A stretch of 64,000 bases of DNA, taken from Sinohyriopsis cumingii (Eukaryota; Mollusca; Bivalvia; Unionida; Unionidae). The notes beneath the pieces were generated by a model. The model did no database searches. It saw only the letters and a list, made by a program, of their open reading frames with translations, and had not been told where the DNA came from. The DNA lies in assembly GCA_028554795.2 (NCBI GenBank), contig CM068841.1, positions 26,407,308 through 26,471,307 of the forward strand, read 5' to 3'. This document shows, piece by piece, positions 1 through 11,419 of the stretch (positions are counted from its first letter, which is position 1; each line of letters begins with the position of its first letter). The position numbers were made by a program, and so were the translations under genes.

Positions 1-306
1 TTTCCATTGCCTACCCATTTTTTTAATTTTTTTATTTTTATTTTTTATTTTATTCTTTTTTTAAAAAAATTAAAAAATCCCATGTTCAATTCCCCTTGTC
101 CCTAGACAGACCCACACTTTATTCCCCCATGTTCAATTCCCCTTGTCGCTAGAGTAACCCACGATTTTTCTCCATGTTCAATTCCCCTTGTCGCTAGAGT
201 TGCCCACGATTTTTCTCCATGTTAAATTTACATTGTCGCTAAAGTTGCCCAGGAGGGGTCTGTAATGCTAATTCCCATTGTCGCTAAAGTGCCCCTATTC
301 ACTACT
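1..306 (-). mobile_element. Terminal tandem-repeat end of a Polinton-like element (interior lies left of window)
   Basis: Read on the minus strand from 306 downward, the sequence starts AGTAGTGAATAGGGG and then carries five imperfect ~45 bp units around a core TCTAGCGACAAGGGGAATT followed by AACATGG. The same start and core occur on the plus strand from 61138. Beyond the units (positions 1-70) the sequence becomes A/T-homopolymer rich. The shared terminus faces right, so the element body lies to the left, outside the window. No coding sequence is visible here. The family assignment rests on the coding region attached to the other copy. Confidence 0.55.
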
Positions 307-359
307 TTGATTTGTCTCAGACTTTTTTCCATCATGTAGGTTAAAAAGTACTTTGGGTT

Positions 360-1935
360 GTTTAAGAAGCCAGCGAGTTTTTTTCAGAAATATAAGACTT
401 TTGGATTTTTGAAAGGTCAATTTTTGTATTGTCAAGCCTGGAAATTATTATAATGCCAAAGTTACGTACTGCAATAGGCATGTTTTGTATTTGGGTTGGA
501 ATACAGTCACAAACTATGATTTGAAGGTTTGAGCCTAATTTTAGGGCATATTTTTTAGACAATATTTCTCTTTGATTTAATTTAGATAGCCCATTCACTT
601 CAGCCGAAAGGCTTTCTCATGAGGATATCTTAAATGCTCCCAGAGCGAATCATATTGCTTGGTGGTGAATTGGGTCTAGCATCTTTAAGTACGACTTACT
701 GGCTGAACCATAATCAACACAACCAGTTTAGATTGAATAAATGTTCTATATAGCTTAGAACGACTTTCTTGAGAGTACTACAATGTTGAGAGTGTAGCCT
801 GAGTGAGCTACAATGTTGAGTATGTAGTTTGAGTGTGCTACAACTTTGAGTGCGTAGTCTGAGTGTGCAACAACGTTGAGTGTGTAGTCGCAGTGTGCTA
901 CGATGTTGAGTGTGTAGGTGTAGTCTAAGTATGCTACAGCATTGAGTGTTTAGCCTGAGTGTGCTACAACATTGAGTGTGTAGTCTGAGTGTGCTACAAC
1001 GTTGGGTGTGTAGTCTTAGTGCTACAACGTTGAGTAAACATTGAGTAAACCAAAGAGCATTCAAGTTTATTATATGTGGAATGAAGGTGTGTTTTCTATC
1101 AAAGACAATGAATAAAATCTTTGTTTCTTCAACTGGTATAGGTGCAGCTTGAGTTTAGGATCATCACGATGTATTCTTAGCTGACAGAAATATATGCATA
1201 CTGTTTTGCGTTTAGAGAATTTGAAACCATTGGTATTGGCCCAATTTTGAATCATGTTTATGTTTTGTTGCAGTTATTTTTTCAATTGTAGTATGTGTTT
1301 TGATCGATAATATATTAGGAAATCATCAATATTTAAGGAGCAATCCACACCAGGAGCCAAACATTTGCTAATCTATTAATTTTGATGTTAAAGAGCATTG
1401 CAGATTAAATACTGCCCTAGGACACATGCCTCTCTTTCTAGCACATATCCTGAGAGGGTGGAGTCCACTCTTACCTTGAATTCTTTGTTTTGAGAGAAAG
1501 TTAGATATAAAAGTTGATAGACGGCCTTTTCAACGCAGATCATACAGGTTATTCATTAGTGTGTACTTCAATGTTGTATCATAGGCATTTTCCAGATCGA
1601 AGAAAACAATCATTAAATGTTCTTTCTTGATGAAAGTATCATGACTAAACGTTTCAAGTTTAAACAGATGATCATTGGTTCTACAGCCAGATTAGAATCC
1701 ACTTTGGAAAAGAGATATTAAATTATTAGTTTCCATGTACCAAACAAGAATTGCATTGATCATTCATTCCATTGTTTTACACACACAGTTCATTAGAGCA
1801 GTGGGATGGTAATTTGTCAGATTAGTGCTATCCTTACCTGGTTTGGGAACACGTGGCCTCTTTCCATCTTTTTGGTACATTAACAGTGGATCAAGTTAGA
1901 AATTTAAAGGTGCCCTTATGATCTTTTGAGGTCGG
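360..1935 (-). mobile_element. Decayed Jockey-type non-LTR retrotransposon (reverse transcriptase)
   Basis: Minus-strand translation in several frames gives recognisable reverse-transcriptase blocks in order: a PKPGKDS-like segment and a YRPIAL-like segment (near 1850-1780), a KTMER-like segment, VFFDLENAYDTT (near 1600, motif A), a degraded catalytic-loop region near 1330, then IQNWANTNGFKFSKRKT (near 1240), and a C-terminal part ending near 362. There are many stops and frameshifts, so the copy is dead. No endonuclease domain is seen, so it is 5' truncated. A minisatellite at about 770-1045 interrupts the domain between the last two blocks. The clade call (Jockey-like) is by motif memory and not by phylogeny. 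Confidence 0.75.
770..1045. repeat. ~30 bp minisatellite inside the LINE
   Basis: About nine imperfect head-to-tail copies of a 30 bp unit of the form CTACAACGTTGAGTGTGTAG plus TCTGAGTGTG. On the minus strand the unit translates to an LRLHTQ-type peptide repeat, which makes a spurious 116-codon open frame. It separates two parts of the same LINE reading frame. Confidence 0.85.
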
Positions 1936-2047
1936 TGGTTCTTTCCGGGGTTTTCCCGGGTTCTTCTTCTACCATTAATACTGGCCGCCATGTATAGCCT
2001 ATCGTGTGCTGAAAAATGGCGTTAAACCCAACAACAACAACAACAAC
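1926..2047 (+). mobile_element. SINE-A, 3' part, (AAC)n tail
   Basis: Shares the block GTTTTCCCGGGTTCTTC ... CCGCCATGTATAGCC ... GCTGAAAAATGGCGTTAAAC and an (AAC)n tail with the full copy at 19984-20225 and the reverse copy at 48127-48305. The tRNA-like head is missing. It abuts the LINE 5' end. Confidence 0.8.
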
Positions 2048-2570
<523 letters not shown>

Positions 2571-2636
2571 TCATAAATGACCTGATTAGATTTCTATGAC
2601 ATGGCATCAACTTTCATAGTTGTCTACAGTGCTGAA

Positions 2637-2815
2637 TTGGTTATGTCGTGTCATTTTAATTGGATATGTAGTATCATTTTAATTGGCTATGTAGTACCAT
2701 TTTAACTGGCTGTGTAGTATACTTTTTAATTGGCTATGTAGTATCCTTTTAATTGGATATGTATTTTCATTTTAAGTGGCTATGTATTATCATTTTAAGA
2801 GGCTTTATATCACTT
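2637..2815. repeat. ~24 bp tandem repeat, about seven units
   Basis: Degenerate repeats of TTGGCTATGTAGTATCATTT plus TAA, with drift in the middle positions. Confidence 0.8.
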
Positions 2816-4090
2816 CTACAATGACTTTCTTTTGGGCAGTATTAAAGAGATGTGCCATCTCAATGGTGGCTGAACATTGTAGCATTAACATTTTATTTGC
2901 ATGTTTATTATCATTTCAATAACAGTTTCAAAAATAAATTATCCTCAGCAGAGTCCCTTGATAAATTGGGTCATGTGGAAACTCAAATTTATTTTAGAAA
3001 CTTATGGCCTTTGCTTGCCTTAGAATATATTTATTATTTTGAGACCTGAACAGCTCATCTCCACTTCTCTCACAATCACTGTCTCATATATTGTGCATGC
3101 AGAATTGTCACTTCAGAAAAACACTTGAAACCAACAGTCATGCCATGGAAGATGTGCCTTAAAGACTAAAACAAAAATATAAAAGAAAATTTTGAAAGTA
3201 AACATTTTGTGATCGACTTGAGTGAAGTTTTATTGCTAAGTAGTTTGGCAGGTATTACTTCACCCAAAAGTAGAATGCATGAATCAACTATTACTTCATG
3301 ATTGAATATTTTATACCTTAAAGTATACAGTTTTCAATTCACATGAAATCAGTGAGTCCTTGTATAAACAAGAAGTTATTTATATATCTATTTTCAGTGT
3401 TCACACTCAGCTAAAAAGTATAGTACAGTAAATCATAGTAGGACTTCAAAGATAAATCAAGCACTAGATGCAAATATTGTGATAACCTCAAATGCTTGGA
3501 AATTCAAGCTTGTGCATGAATAAAAATGTACAGATGTTATCACTTCAGCAAATATTTTAGTTCTGATCTCTTTGGAGGAGGACATATTGTAATAAAATAC
3601 AATATTTTTTTCCTGTCCCTAAAGTGTGTTGAGTATATGTACAAATATTGTCATGGTGATATTGTTATAGCACTTATTCTCTGCTCTCAAAACAGGAAAA
3701 ACAAGTCTAGTTTTGTTGTAAAAAGTAGATTTATATTATCTTGTAAAAAATAACTAATGAAAATGTATTTTTCCTGCTTTGTTGTACCCTTATCATATGG
3801 GGTGAAGGTCACGGTCACAGTTTTCCTTAAAACAAAATCACCAGGCATTCTTCTTACTGCAATCCTTCACACGTCAGGAACAATCTTTTGGACTGACTGT
3901 TTATCACTAATATGCTGATCATGCTTTATTGTTTATAGAAACAAGTTGTACAGGTGTCCTTTAATAGAACAATTTAGCATGAAGAGTAATCAGGGTAGCC
4001 TTATTGCTAAGAGTCAAAAAAATTTAAACAGGTAATCATGGTTCAAGATTGTCTAATTGGCTAAATGTGTGCAAAGTGAGAACATCACAA
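2816..4090. other. No gene recognised
   Basis: Only short open frames (up to 75 codons) without splice or composition support. AT-rich intergenic or intronic DNA. Confidence 0.5.
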
Positions 4091-4094
4091 TAAT

Positions 4095-4500
4095 TCCAAC
4101 CTGGCTGTACATATTCTGAGGTTTCTTAGGAAACCTTGGACAAATGTCCCTAGGAAAAACCTCGGAATATTGGTTTCTGAGGTAATAGTCCAAGAACAAT
4201 TTTTTTATATACCAATGTCCAAGGTTTTTATTTTCAAATGTCCGACGTTGACCTTGTATTTCCAAGGTTTTCTGCAACCATTATTCTGAGGTTTCCTAGG
4301 AATGAATCCTTGAACCTCTCCATGGTTTTCAAGCATTCTGGCAATTCCTTGGACATATCACCCGAGGATTCCTTGGATATATTGTCCGAGGATTCATATG
4401 ACATACTGTCTTAGGATTCCTAGGATATATCATCTGAGGACCCCTCAGCACATCATCCAAGGATTCCACGGACAGCTTCCTGGCATAAAACATCAGACCA
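4095..4500. repeat. Degenerate ~28 bp tandem repeat with palindromic character
   Basis: Repeated units of the type GAGGATTCCTTGGATATATC, clearest at 4330-4480 (five units), with related and partly inverted copies at 4110-4310 (CCTTGGACAAATGTCC, CCTAGG). The minus-strand translation is a PRNP-rich peptide repeat, which is a by-product and not evidence of a gene. Confidence 0.7.
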
Positions 4501-4537
4501 AGAATTGAAGCAAATATTATACAATACAAGAATACAT

Positions 4538-4543
4538 TTTATT
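4538..4543 (-). promoter_or_regulatory. Poly(A) signal AATAAA for the minus-strand exon at 4626-4740
   Basis: AATAAA on the minus strand, about 83 nt downstream of the stop codon at 4626. The position is normal for an animal 3' end and supports the terminal exon. Confidence 0.45.
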
Positions 4544-4625
4544 TTTAATTTGTTCAACAAGTACAAATTAAATTGTGAAAAGGTCCAAATATCAAGAATG
4601 CCCATAAGATTCATTCAGTGCCAAA

Positions 4626-4740
4626 TTAATTTTGAAAATCCATCCATCTATATACTGGTTTCTTGCTGGTTTTAGCACCTAACTGATATTTTTGTTCATC
4701 ATCACCTCTTTGATATTCTGCCTTTTCTTTTGGACCAGTT
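4626..4740 (-). CDS. Candidate terminal coding exon of an unidentified host gene
   Basis: On the minus strand a pyrimidine-rich acceptor (TTTTGTTTTACAG) precedes an open frame beginning TGPKEKAEYQRGDD and ending KKPVYRWMDFQN then TAA at 4628-4626. It is hydrophilic and lysine-rich, with no domain I recognise. An AATAAA follows 83 nt after the stop. Other candidate minus-strand exons lie at 6836-6907 and 9199-9267. A direct junction from 6836-6907 would put this exon in a different frame, ending at a TAG near 4677. Either an intermediate exon exists or the shorter frame is used. The function is unknown. Confidence 0.4.
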
Positions 4741-4849
4741 CTGTAAAACAAAATTATTGGTTGAAAATATAAAATGTGATGAATTAGTAAAACAAATAGT
4801 ACACATATAACATAATTGTTGTTGGCAGCCTTAAATTTACAAATCATGT

Positions 4850-6305
4850 TTGGAATCCTTTAGATCTGAAAACCAGAAAATGCTACATTTCTATAATGGA
4901 CTGTTCTTTGAATTTGGGACCACCATTCTAAATTGTTGATAACAAATAAAATCAAGATTATCTTCTGTTCCTGGTTCAATGACTTACAAGTTCAAACTAA
5001 TGTATTGATTCAGTTATAAGATCCTGATGCATCCCTTAAAATTATTCAGGATTACTACCTTATTATTTCATTGTACTGTAATCAGCCCTTAAAGATATGA
5101 CACAATGCTTGTTGCTTATCTTACCTTGGACTTTGTTGGTGTTACCGTCAATGTCTGTTTTGATTTTGCCATCTTGGTGGTCTATTTTGTTGCTCTTGTG
5201 TTAGCTGATATGGTGTTGCCATCTTGGTGGTCTATTTTGTTGCTATTTTTGGTGGTTTTGGTAATTGTGGATTCGCATCTTTACTTGTTTCAACTCTAAA
5301 TTTAAAAAAGTGCAAACTTTTAAAATAATATGCAATATATTCCATGCCATTTACTAGCAATGGGATTTCACTACTTGTGAAAAAATACATATATCCGTGT
5401 TTATTGCTGAAAGAAAATGGTTTAGCATGTTGACCTTTAAAAATAAAAATAATAATTCATTTTAATTATGTAAAAGTTAAGAGATCACTGATGCTTGCGT
5501 TTTTGCAAATTCGTATGCAACAGGTAAAATAGAGCATGAGATTGGTATCATGGATGCCATAATTCCTTTTCAATTAGACAAACAAAAGAAATCCAATTGA
5601 AGTACTATTCAATATCACCAACATATGACATGCATGAGCATTAAGCATTTTAATATGGTGCACAAATTTACACCCAAAATCAAGGACATATGCTCTCTGG
5701 GTTTGCAAGGTCAATAAAGTTGTTAAACAGTGGCCATCATGTGATGTCATGAATCACTTGTAACCTCGTATCTCAAAGTAGAATGCAGCAGCAATTTCAG
5801 ACATACACATGATAATATGTCAGGCTAGTATAGTTATTTAAATTATAAAATATTGCACTTAAAGAAAATGGATAAAGTAATATCGCTTTTCATCAGTATA
5901 CTAAAGTAGTAATAAATCTGATTGATTGCTTTGTAGGTTTTAATGCTGCGTAGCAACCTAAACACATGGATGGTCTATTCTAGTCTTACATGTCTTTAAC
6001 ACTATTCATAAACCTATTCTTCTGATTTAATGCACTATAATAATTATGTACACAGTTATTCTAAGATCCATTTTTGATTCATTAAATATTTTTCAGATTT
6101 TATTGTTCTTTCAACGATTTTAAACATAAGATAATTAAAACCATTAATTATTTTCTTCTAAATTCAATTAATGGTAATGGGCTCGTTTGCTTTACTCTAT
6201 TCAGAATGGGCATAGTTAAAAAAATGAATCATTAATATATACTTAAGTCTTGTAATTCACTTCCAAAGAAATTCAACTGAATCGTACAAGGGTAAAATTA
6301 GATAA
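4850..6305. other. No gene recognised; one 30 bp direct repeat
   Basis: A 30 bp block starting TTGCCATCTTGGTGGTCTAT occurs at about 5166 and again at about 5215, inside a short hydrophobic open frame (5105-5299) that I do not credit as a gene. The rest is AT-rich. Confidence 0.5.
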
Positions 6306-6425
6306 ACAACAACAATAATAAGAGATTATTATTATCATTTTTATTATTATTATGATTATTATCATAATTATTGTTATGATTATTATAGGATTATTATTAA
6401 GATTACTATCACGATTATTATTCTT
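6306..6425. repeat. (ATT)n-rich low-complexity tract
   Basis: Interrupted AAC/AAT then ATT/ATG trinucleotides. Confidence 0.85.
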
Positions 6426-6835
6426 ATCATGTATCTATATTGATTAATCTGATTAAACAATGCATAGAAGCAACAACAGTCCAATTTCCATACCATTGTT
6501 TCACAACTAATATTTTTTAATTTTTTTTAAATCCCTATTCGATAACACACACAAACTGTCAGTGAGATAAAGATGAAAACAACAAAAGGTTTACTGAACG
6601 TTGTAGGCCTACATGTTTGTCTGAAAACAATACGGCTGATGGCGCAATGCCTAGTGGGTTAATGACTTCATACAGTATTTATAGCTTGCTAAACAACCAT
6701 ATTTGCACCGAAAACAGGTGCAATTGACTGAAAAACTGATGCAGTGTACAGCTGACCATTGAAACAAGAGCCAATAAATGTTCTAATCTGTTTCAAATTT
6801 AATGTAATATAATTAAAGAAAAGAAACAAACTTAC

Positions 6836-6907
6836 CTCCAATCATTCCAATAATTTCATCTGTAAACCCAAAATTCAGCAACTTTTCAAACACCAAATCT
6901 CCTGACT
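6836..6907 (-). CDS. Candidate internal coding exon (72 nt) of an unidentified host gene
   Basis: On the minus strand, acceptor GATTACAG precedes 72 nt that are open in one frame only (SGDLVFEKLLNFGF then TDEIIGMIG) and are followed by a strong donor, GGAG|GTAAGT. Start phase: two leftover bases; end phase: one base. The upstream sequence has an in-frame TAG, so the acceptor choice is constrained. It may belong with the exons at 4626-4740 and 9199-9267, but the phases do not chain perfectly, so an exon may be missing. No family was recognised. Confidence 0.4.
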
Positions 6908-7496
6908 CTGTAATCTACGATTGCCTTTCTCGGCTGAACAATATTTTTTTTAAAAAATGATCCTACATTTCCTGTAATATGATCATCATGTACTCATGCA
7001 AACAAGTTATGGTGATTGATGAGTCCACTCCTTCATAATCCAACTTTTCACGGACCAGTTTGCTTTCAACAAACCACTTTTGAATTTATTATTATGGCAC
7101 ATACAAGATTGATTGATAAATCAGCTGCTGTGATTGGATAATTCCATGCTCTGCAACCAATGTACGAATGCAAAAGAAATATTTCACAGAACTTTCCACA
7201 ACTTCTCAGTATTTTTTAAATTTAAAAGAGGTAAGTAGATAAGCACCAGTTACCAGCATTATGTAGGAGCCTTCAATTATATAAATTTTGTTCAATAAGA
7301 TAAAATTATCTCCCAGATTCCGATCATCGCAGGCTGGAAGTACCATACCAGACCAAAAAAATAAAAGTTCCCAATTGACCAACTGTCCCCGTTTAAGCTG
7401 CCAACCCTAGAACTTTTTCCTTGCGTTAAAAATAAAAAAGTGAAAATATTAAAGATAAAAATAAAAATTCCTGACAGAACTTGAATTACTTAGTAC

Positions 7497-7497
<1 letters not shown>

Positions 7498-7587
<90 letters not shown>
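7498..7587. repeat. (AT)n microsatellite
   Basis: About 90 bases of AT dinucleotides. Confidence 0.97.
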
Positions 7588-7589
<2 letters not shown>

Positions 7590-7592
<3 letters not shown>

Positions 7593-9190
7593 CAAATGCA
7601 CTATCAACATACCCATTTTAAAACCAATGCAATAGGAAATACACATTGGGTGGGAGGGGGTCTCAAACATTCATACAAAGGAGGCTTTAACAAAACACAG
7701 ACATAATGAGTGTTTTTAAGACAAGCAAGGTCAAGAAGCAGAATTCATTCACAATTGCATTTGAAGAAAAGAAAAGTCGAGAAGTATCTATTGATGTTCA
7801 GAGATACATCTTCCACAGATAAACTTGCCACGTATTTGCAGTTAGGAAATTATTTGTGTCCAGTGGAAATATAAAGGGAAGAGTTCATCTTCAGGTGTTA
7901 GAATTTAGGTGTATAAATTAAAATCGTTATCAACTACAAGTACACTAACATAAGCTTGTGTTTTAATTTGATCATTTACCACTCACAATTTAGCTACAAT
8001 TGAGCTATTGACATACATTTTTGCTTAATCAGTGAAAGGATAGATGTGGCTTTGAAAACTGTTATTGTACATTTAATGAAGAATCAGCTGAACCATATGT
8101 TCTAACTAACATTTCTATCATTTCACATGGATAAATACAGTTGCTCCATAAAGAAACACAGTCCTTGTCACAAGAAATATCTCAGGAATGAAATACAGTA
8201 CATTTATAACTTTACTATAATATATTGGATATATCAAATTACTCCAAAATGTCTAAATATTCTGTAGAATTCATAATGTTCAAAAGCCTGGCTAGAATAA
8301 GGCTTGGAGCATTGTCTTTTGTTTCTTGCATCGCTTTTTCAATAATGCAGCTTGTGTTAAAGACTCTATTTGTTGTGCCATGGGCAAACAACAGCCATCC
8401 TTTGCAATCATGACAGTTTTAATCTCTTTATAAACTCTGAAATTTCAGAGTATGTCATTCTTCACCCATGCGACAGAGAAATCAACTTGTTTTGCTAACC
8501 TTACTTTTCCTGTCTCATTCTAGTCATCTCAGACCAATCGTCTCAGTCAAGGTGTCCACGCGCTCAGAACTACTTTTAAAAAAGTAACCCTTGTTGTCTT
8601 CTGCTGTGCCTGACGTAGTTGTACTAAAGTCAAAGAACGACAACAACAGTAACAAATATATAACAAAAACATAGTAACTTAAGTTAAATCCATGTTTGAG
8701 AACACACCATACAAAAACATTTCGAGAGAGAGACAAATACAAACGCATATGATGCCGAGCTTTTTGGTATTATGCTTGTTCGTTCCACACTGCATGGTCA
8801 ATTTTATCCTACATTCAGCCCTAGCTCAGTACAATTTTAAATCAGCATCATTAAATGTAACGAAAGCTACCTAACTAGTTTTAAATACTTCGTGTGAAAC
8901 AAAGTATATACTGTTAGCTACATTTAATGACGCAGACCTGAACATGACTGTGCTACAGATAAGATAAAATCTCAATGCTGTGTGAAATTTATTATAGAAA
9001 ACACTGCTCCATGCACACAGAATATAGACCTATACACTTCATAGCCTTCCAACTATTTTAACAACAACGGAAAAATTAGTAACAGCCAGAAAAGTGTTAT
9101 ATAAAACATGTTTTTTCTAATTTTGTTAAGCATCTATATTGTGCCCCAGTTGAATCAAACATATAGCTACAATATTTAAAGACAAATAAT
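7590..9190. other. No gene recognised
   Basis: AT-rich, with short open frames only. Nothing with convincing splice signals or repeats. Confidence 0.45.
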
Positions 9191-9198
9191 GCACTTAC

Positions 9199-9267
9199 CA
9201 GCCAGAAGGAATCATTTATCCGCCAATACCTTAATCCATATACAAATTTCACTGTAGCAATTGCCAT
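9199..9267 (-). CDS. Candidate first coding exon of an unidentified host gene
   Basis: On the minus strand an ATG in a reasonable context (AAAATATGGCA) opens MAIATVKFVYGLRYWRINDS plus three residues and runs into a consensus donor CTG|GTAAGT at 9198. The 23 codons end in phase 0. The exon could begin the gene represented by 6836-6907 and 4626-4740, although the next exon would need one carried base. No signal peptide or domain is evident. Confidence 0.3.
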
Positions 9268-9860
9268 ATTTTCAGGACAGAAAAATAAATGTTCAAAGAA
9301 TCCGTGAACTTGAAAGTTTAGCACATGGTTATCCGCTAGAATCCGTTTTTGGAGGGTCTATTTATACGCGGTGGTAATTTTATAATCAGTATTAAGGACT
9401 ACACAAGTATGTCACACGCAGTTTCACCTCCTCCAAAGAAAAGACTAGTTATATACGATAGTGACACAGATCTCTAATTACCCATGAATAATCTAAAGAA
9501 AGATGTTTCTCTTCGTTACAGCTTGTACTAAGTATAACTACAGTAGAGCTGAGTAGCCAATATCGGCACAGTTCAAAATTCGAACCGACGAAAATAAAAC
9601 AGTTTTTTGTAATAAATATTAAATATTTATTGTCGATTTCATATAACATCCATATATTAAATGTGATAATACCTCATTATTATGCGACGTTTTATGCTGT
9701 TATTTTTCTTTGCTCACGCGTATAAACTGTGTACTTCGGACGCAACGGTCACACCACAGCCCTCATTAACATATTTATATTAATGCTCCGCGTATAAACA
9801 TTGGACATGAACACTAGTGCAGAATTCTTTTTGATTTAAAGGAAAATATTGGTTGAAAAA

Positions 9861-10016
9861 AATAATCTACGTTGAGTTTTGGGCCGAGACAAGATAATCT
9901 CAGTCGCGGGTTTATATTATATGTCTCACCACTCGGGCAAGCCTCGTTGGGAGACAAATAATATAAACCCTTGACTGAGATTTCCTTGTCTCGGCCCAAA
10001 CCCCAACATAGATTCT
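9861..10016. repeat. 156-nt fold-back (inverted repeat, ~60 bp arms)
   Basis: Arm 1 (9861-9920) contains GTTTTGGGCCGAGACAAG ... CTCAGTC ... GGGTTTATATTAT. Arm 2 (about 9957-10016) is its reverse complement with a few mismatches. The 36-nt centre itself pairs (TGTCTC with GAGACA, GGC with GCC). It could be a MITE, a pair of solo terminal repeats of the adjacent decayed transposon, or a hairpin precursor. Confidence 0.85.
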
Positions 10017-10059
10017 ATATATCCCTGGCATATCGCACAGAACATACATTGTCATCATC

Positions 10060-10400
10060 TTATTCATTGCTTTCTTCACTGGCTTGATTCCTTTCACAAA
10101 ACTGTGAAAAAAGTTCTCTTTAACAGTCATCAGAATCATGTTCAACAGGAAGAACATCGTCAAAATTATCTAAGCGCTCAGGGTCGATTTCCAGTCATAA
10201 TTCATGAGCCAGTCGAGCCATTGGAATATCATCTGCATCATCATCCTCACTGACAGTATCATTGTCTGCATTAACAGGGAAGCTGTCAACTTCAAAACAG
10301 TTCTCGATTTTCGTCGCATATGTCAAGTGCTGTTTTAACCACACATGCTCTTGGAGCAGTTTCCAGGTCTTTGTCTCAATTCGATCAGACTACTAAAGCA
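10060..10400 (-). pseudogene. Decayed C-terminal tail, possibly Tigger/Pogo-type DDE transposase
   Basis: The minus-strand translation reads through several stops but keeps one acidic frame: KTWKLLQEHVWLKQHL, then a DDDADDIPMARLAHEL block, LEIDPERLDNFDDVLPVEH, and DSDD. Acidic tails with a DDIP-type motif after the DDE domain are familiar from Tigger/jerky-like transposases. The catalytic core is not present here. The family call is tentative. The fold-back at 9861-10016 lies just downstream. Confidence 0.3.
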
Positions 10401-10419
10401 CCTGTTAACTATAATTAAT

Positions 10420-11110
10420 CTGTGCCAGCGTGTCAGGGATTTAGCAGCTAACATATGTTGTCAAATTTCAACTGAGTTCGGTTTTATGGGGTATTTTTAA
10501 GTTTAAAATTGAAATTTGGGATCAAAAAATATTCCAGTGTTCATAATTGAGGGGTTCCAGTTTACTGGGGATAAAAATGCTGTTATTGAAGGAGGAAAAT
10601 TTTGGGAATAAAAATAATAAAATTCAATCTTCAGGGGATTCCGGTATCCTAATGATTTAGGTTTGAGGAGTTTCCCTGTACTTTTATATAGAGAAATGTA
10701 GTGTATTAATTTATCCCAAAAACAGCATCCTCCACCACTACAGTGTCTGTAAACATAATTATTGCTTGTCAAACTGAGCAGATTTACAACCTTGAAAACA
10801 CATAACATAGTGTGACAGTAAAGATCTAAATGAAAAGGTCCTTTAAAAAAAGACAATAGTGAGAAGATTTATATGTTGGTATTTTAATTTCATACTTTGC
10901 TTTAGTTTTAATTAGGATGTTAAATTTTTGTTAGAGCTGAGTGTCACTTTTCATGTTGCACATTAATTTGCATTGAAAAATATTTTTTGCAACTTGTTAA
11001 TCACTATAGTCATCAATGTGTAAACATTAGTTTTGTATGGATGCATATCTGCTTTTACAAACTCCGGGTTGTGGTGTATCCTTAATGACTTAAATTTATT
11101 TTTCCTTCCA
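10420..11110. other. No gene recognised (intron upstream of the TRPM S5 exon)
   Basis: A 117-codon minus-strand open frame at 10503-10856 has no supporting signals. I looked for the TRPM S4-S5 coding segment on the plus strand here and did not find it. Confidence 0.4.
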
Positions 11111-11113
11111 AAG

Positions 11114-11268
11114 GTGTCGGATTTGGGATTCTTGGCTGCAATAATAGGGGTTTTCATTTTGGCATATGAAATTTCTTCCTATGCCATCTTGTACCCTAAT
11201 ACAGAACTCACTATTAAAGCGACCATATTGGAATATTTATGGAGAGCTTATGTTGGAAGAAATTGAAG
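11114..11268 (+). pseudogene. TRPM-family cation channel, S5 and pore-filter exon, frameshifted
   Basis: TRPM proteins are tetrameric cation channels of the plasma membrane. After acceptor CCTTCCAAAG the exon reads VSDLGFLAAIIGVFILAYEI then SSYAILYPNTELTIKA, matching the TRPM S5 helix and the following turret. From about 11220 the match continues one frame over as RPYWNIYGELMLEEIE, which contains the TRPM pore filter (YGEL position), and ends at donor GAAG|GTATAT in phase 1. That phase fits the S6 exon at 18415. In the original frame an in-frame TGA occurs at about 11263. One extra base, or two lost, is needed to explain this. It is either a pseudogene or a sequencing/assembly error. Confidence 0.75.
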
Positions 11269-11309
11269 GTATATTTTGTTGCAGTGAGATGGCTTAACAT
11301 TTTATTATA

Positions 11310-11412
11310 TGTCTGTCTGTCTGTGTATGTATGTATGTATGTATGTATGTATGTATTTTTGTATGTATGTATGTATGTATATGTGTGTGTGTGTGTATGC
11401 ATGTATGTACTA
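11310..11412. repeat. (TGTC)n/(GTAT)n/(TG)n microsatellite
   Basis: Starts TGTCTGTCTG, then GTAT units, then TG. Confidence 0.95.
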
Positions 11413-11419
11413 TGAAATA

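Noticed and set aside
770..1045. CRISPR-like repeat array
   Set aside because: The units are contiguous without unique spacers, and the sequence is eukaryotic.
714..1064. 116-codon LRLHTQ repeat protein
   Set aside because: It is the translation of a 30 bp minisatellite lying within a dead LINE.
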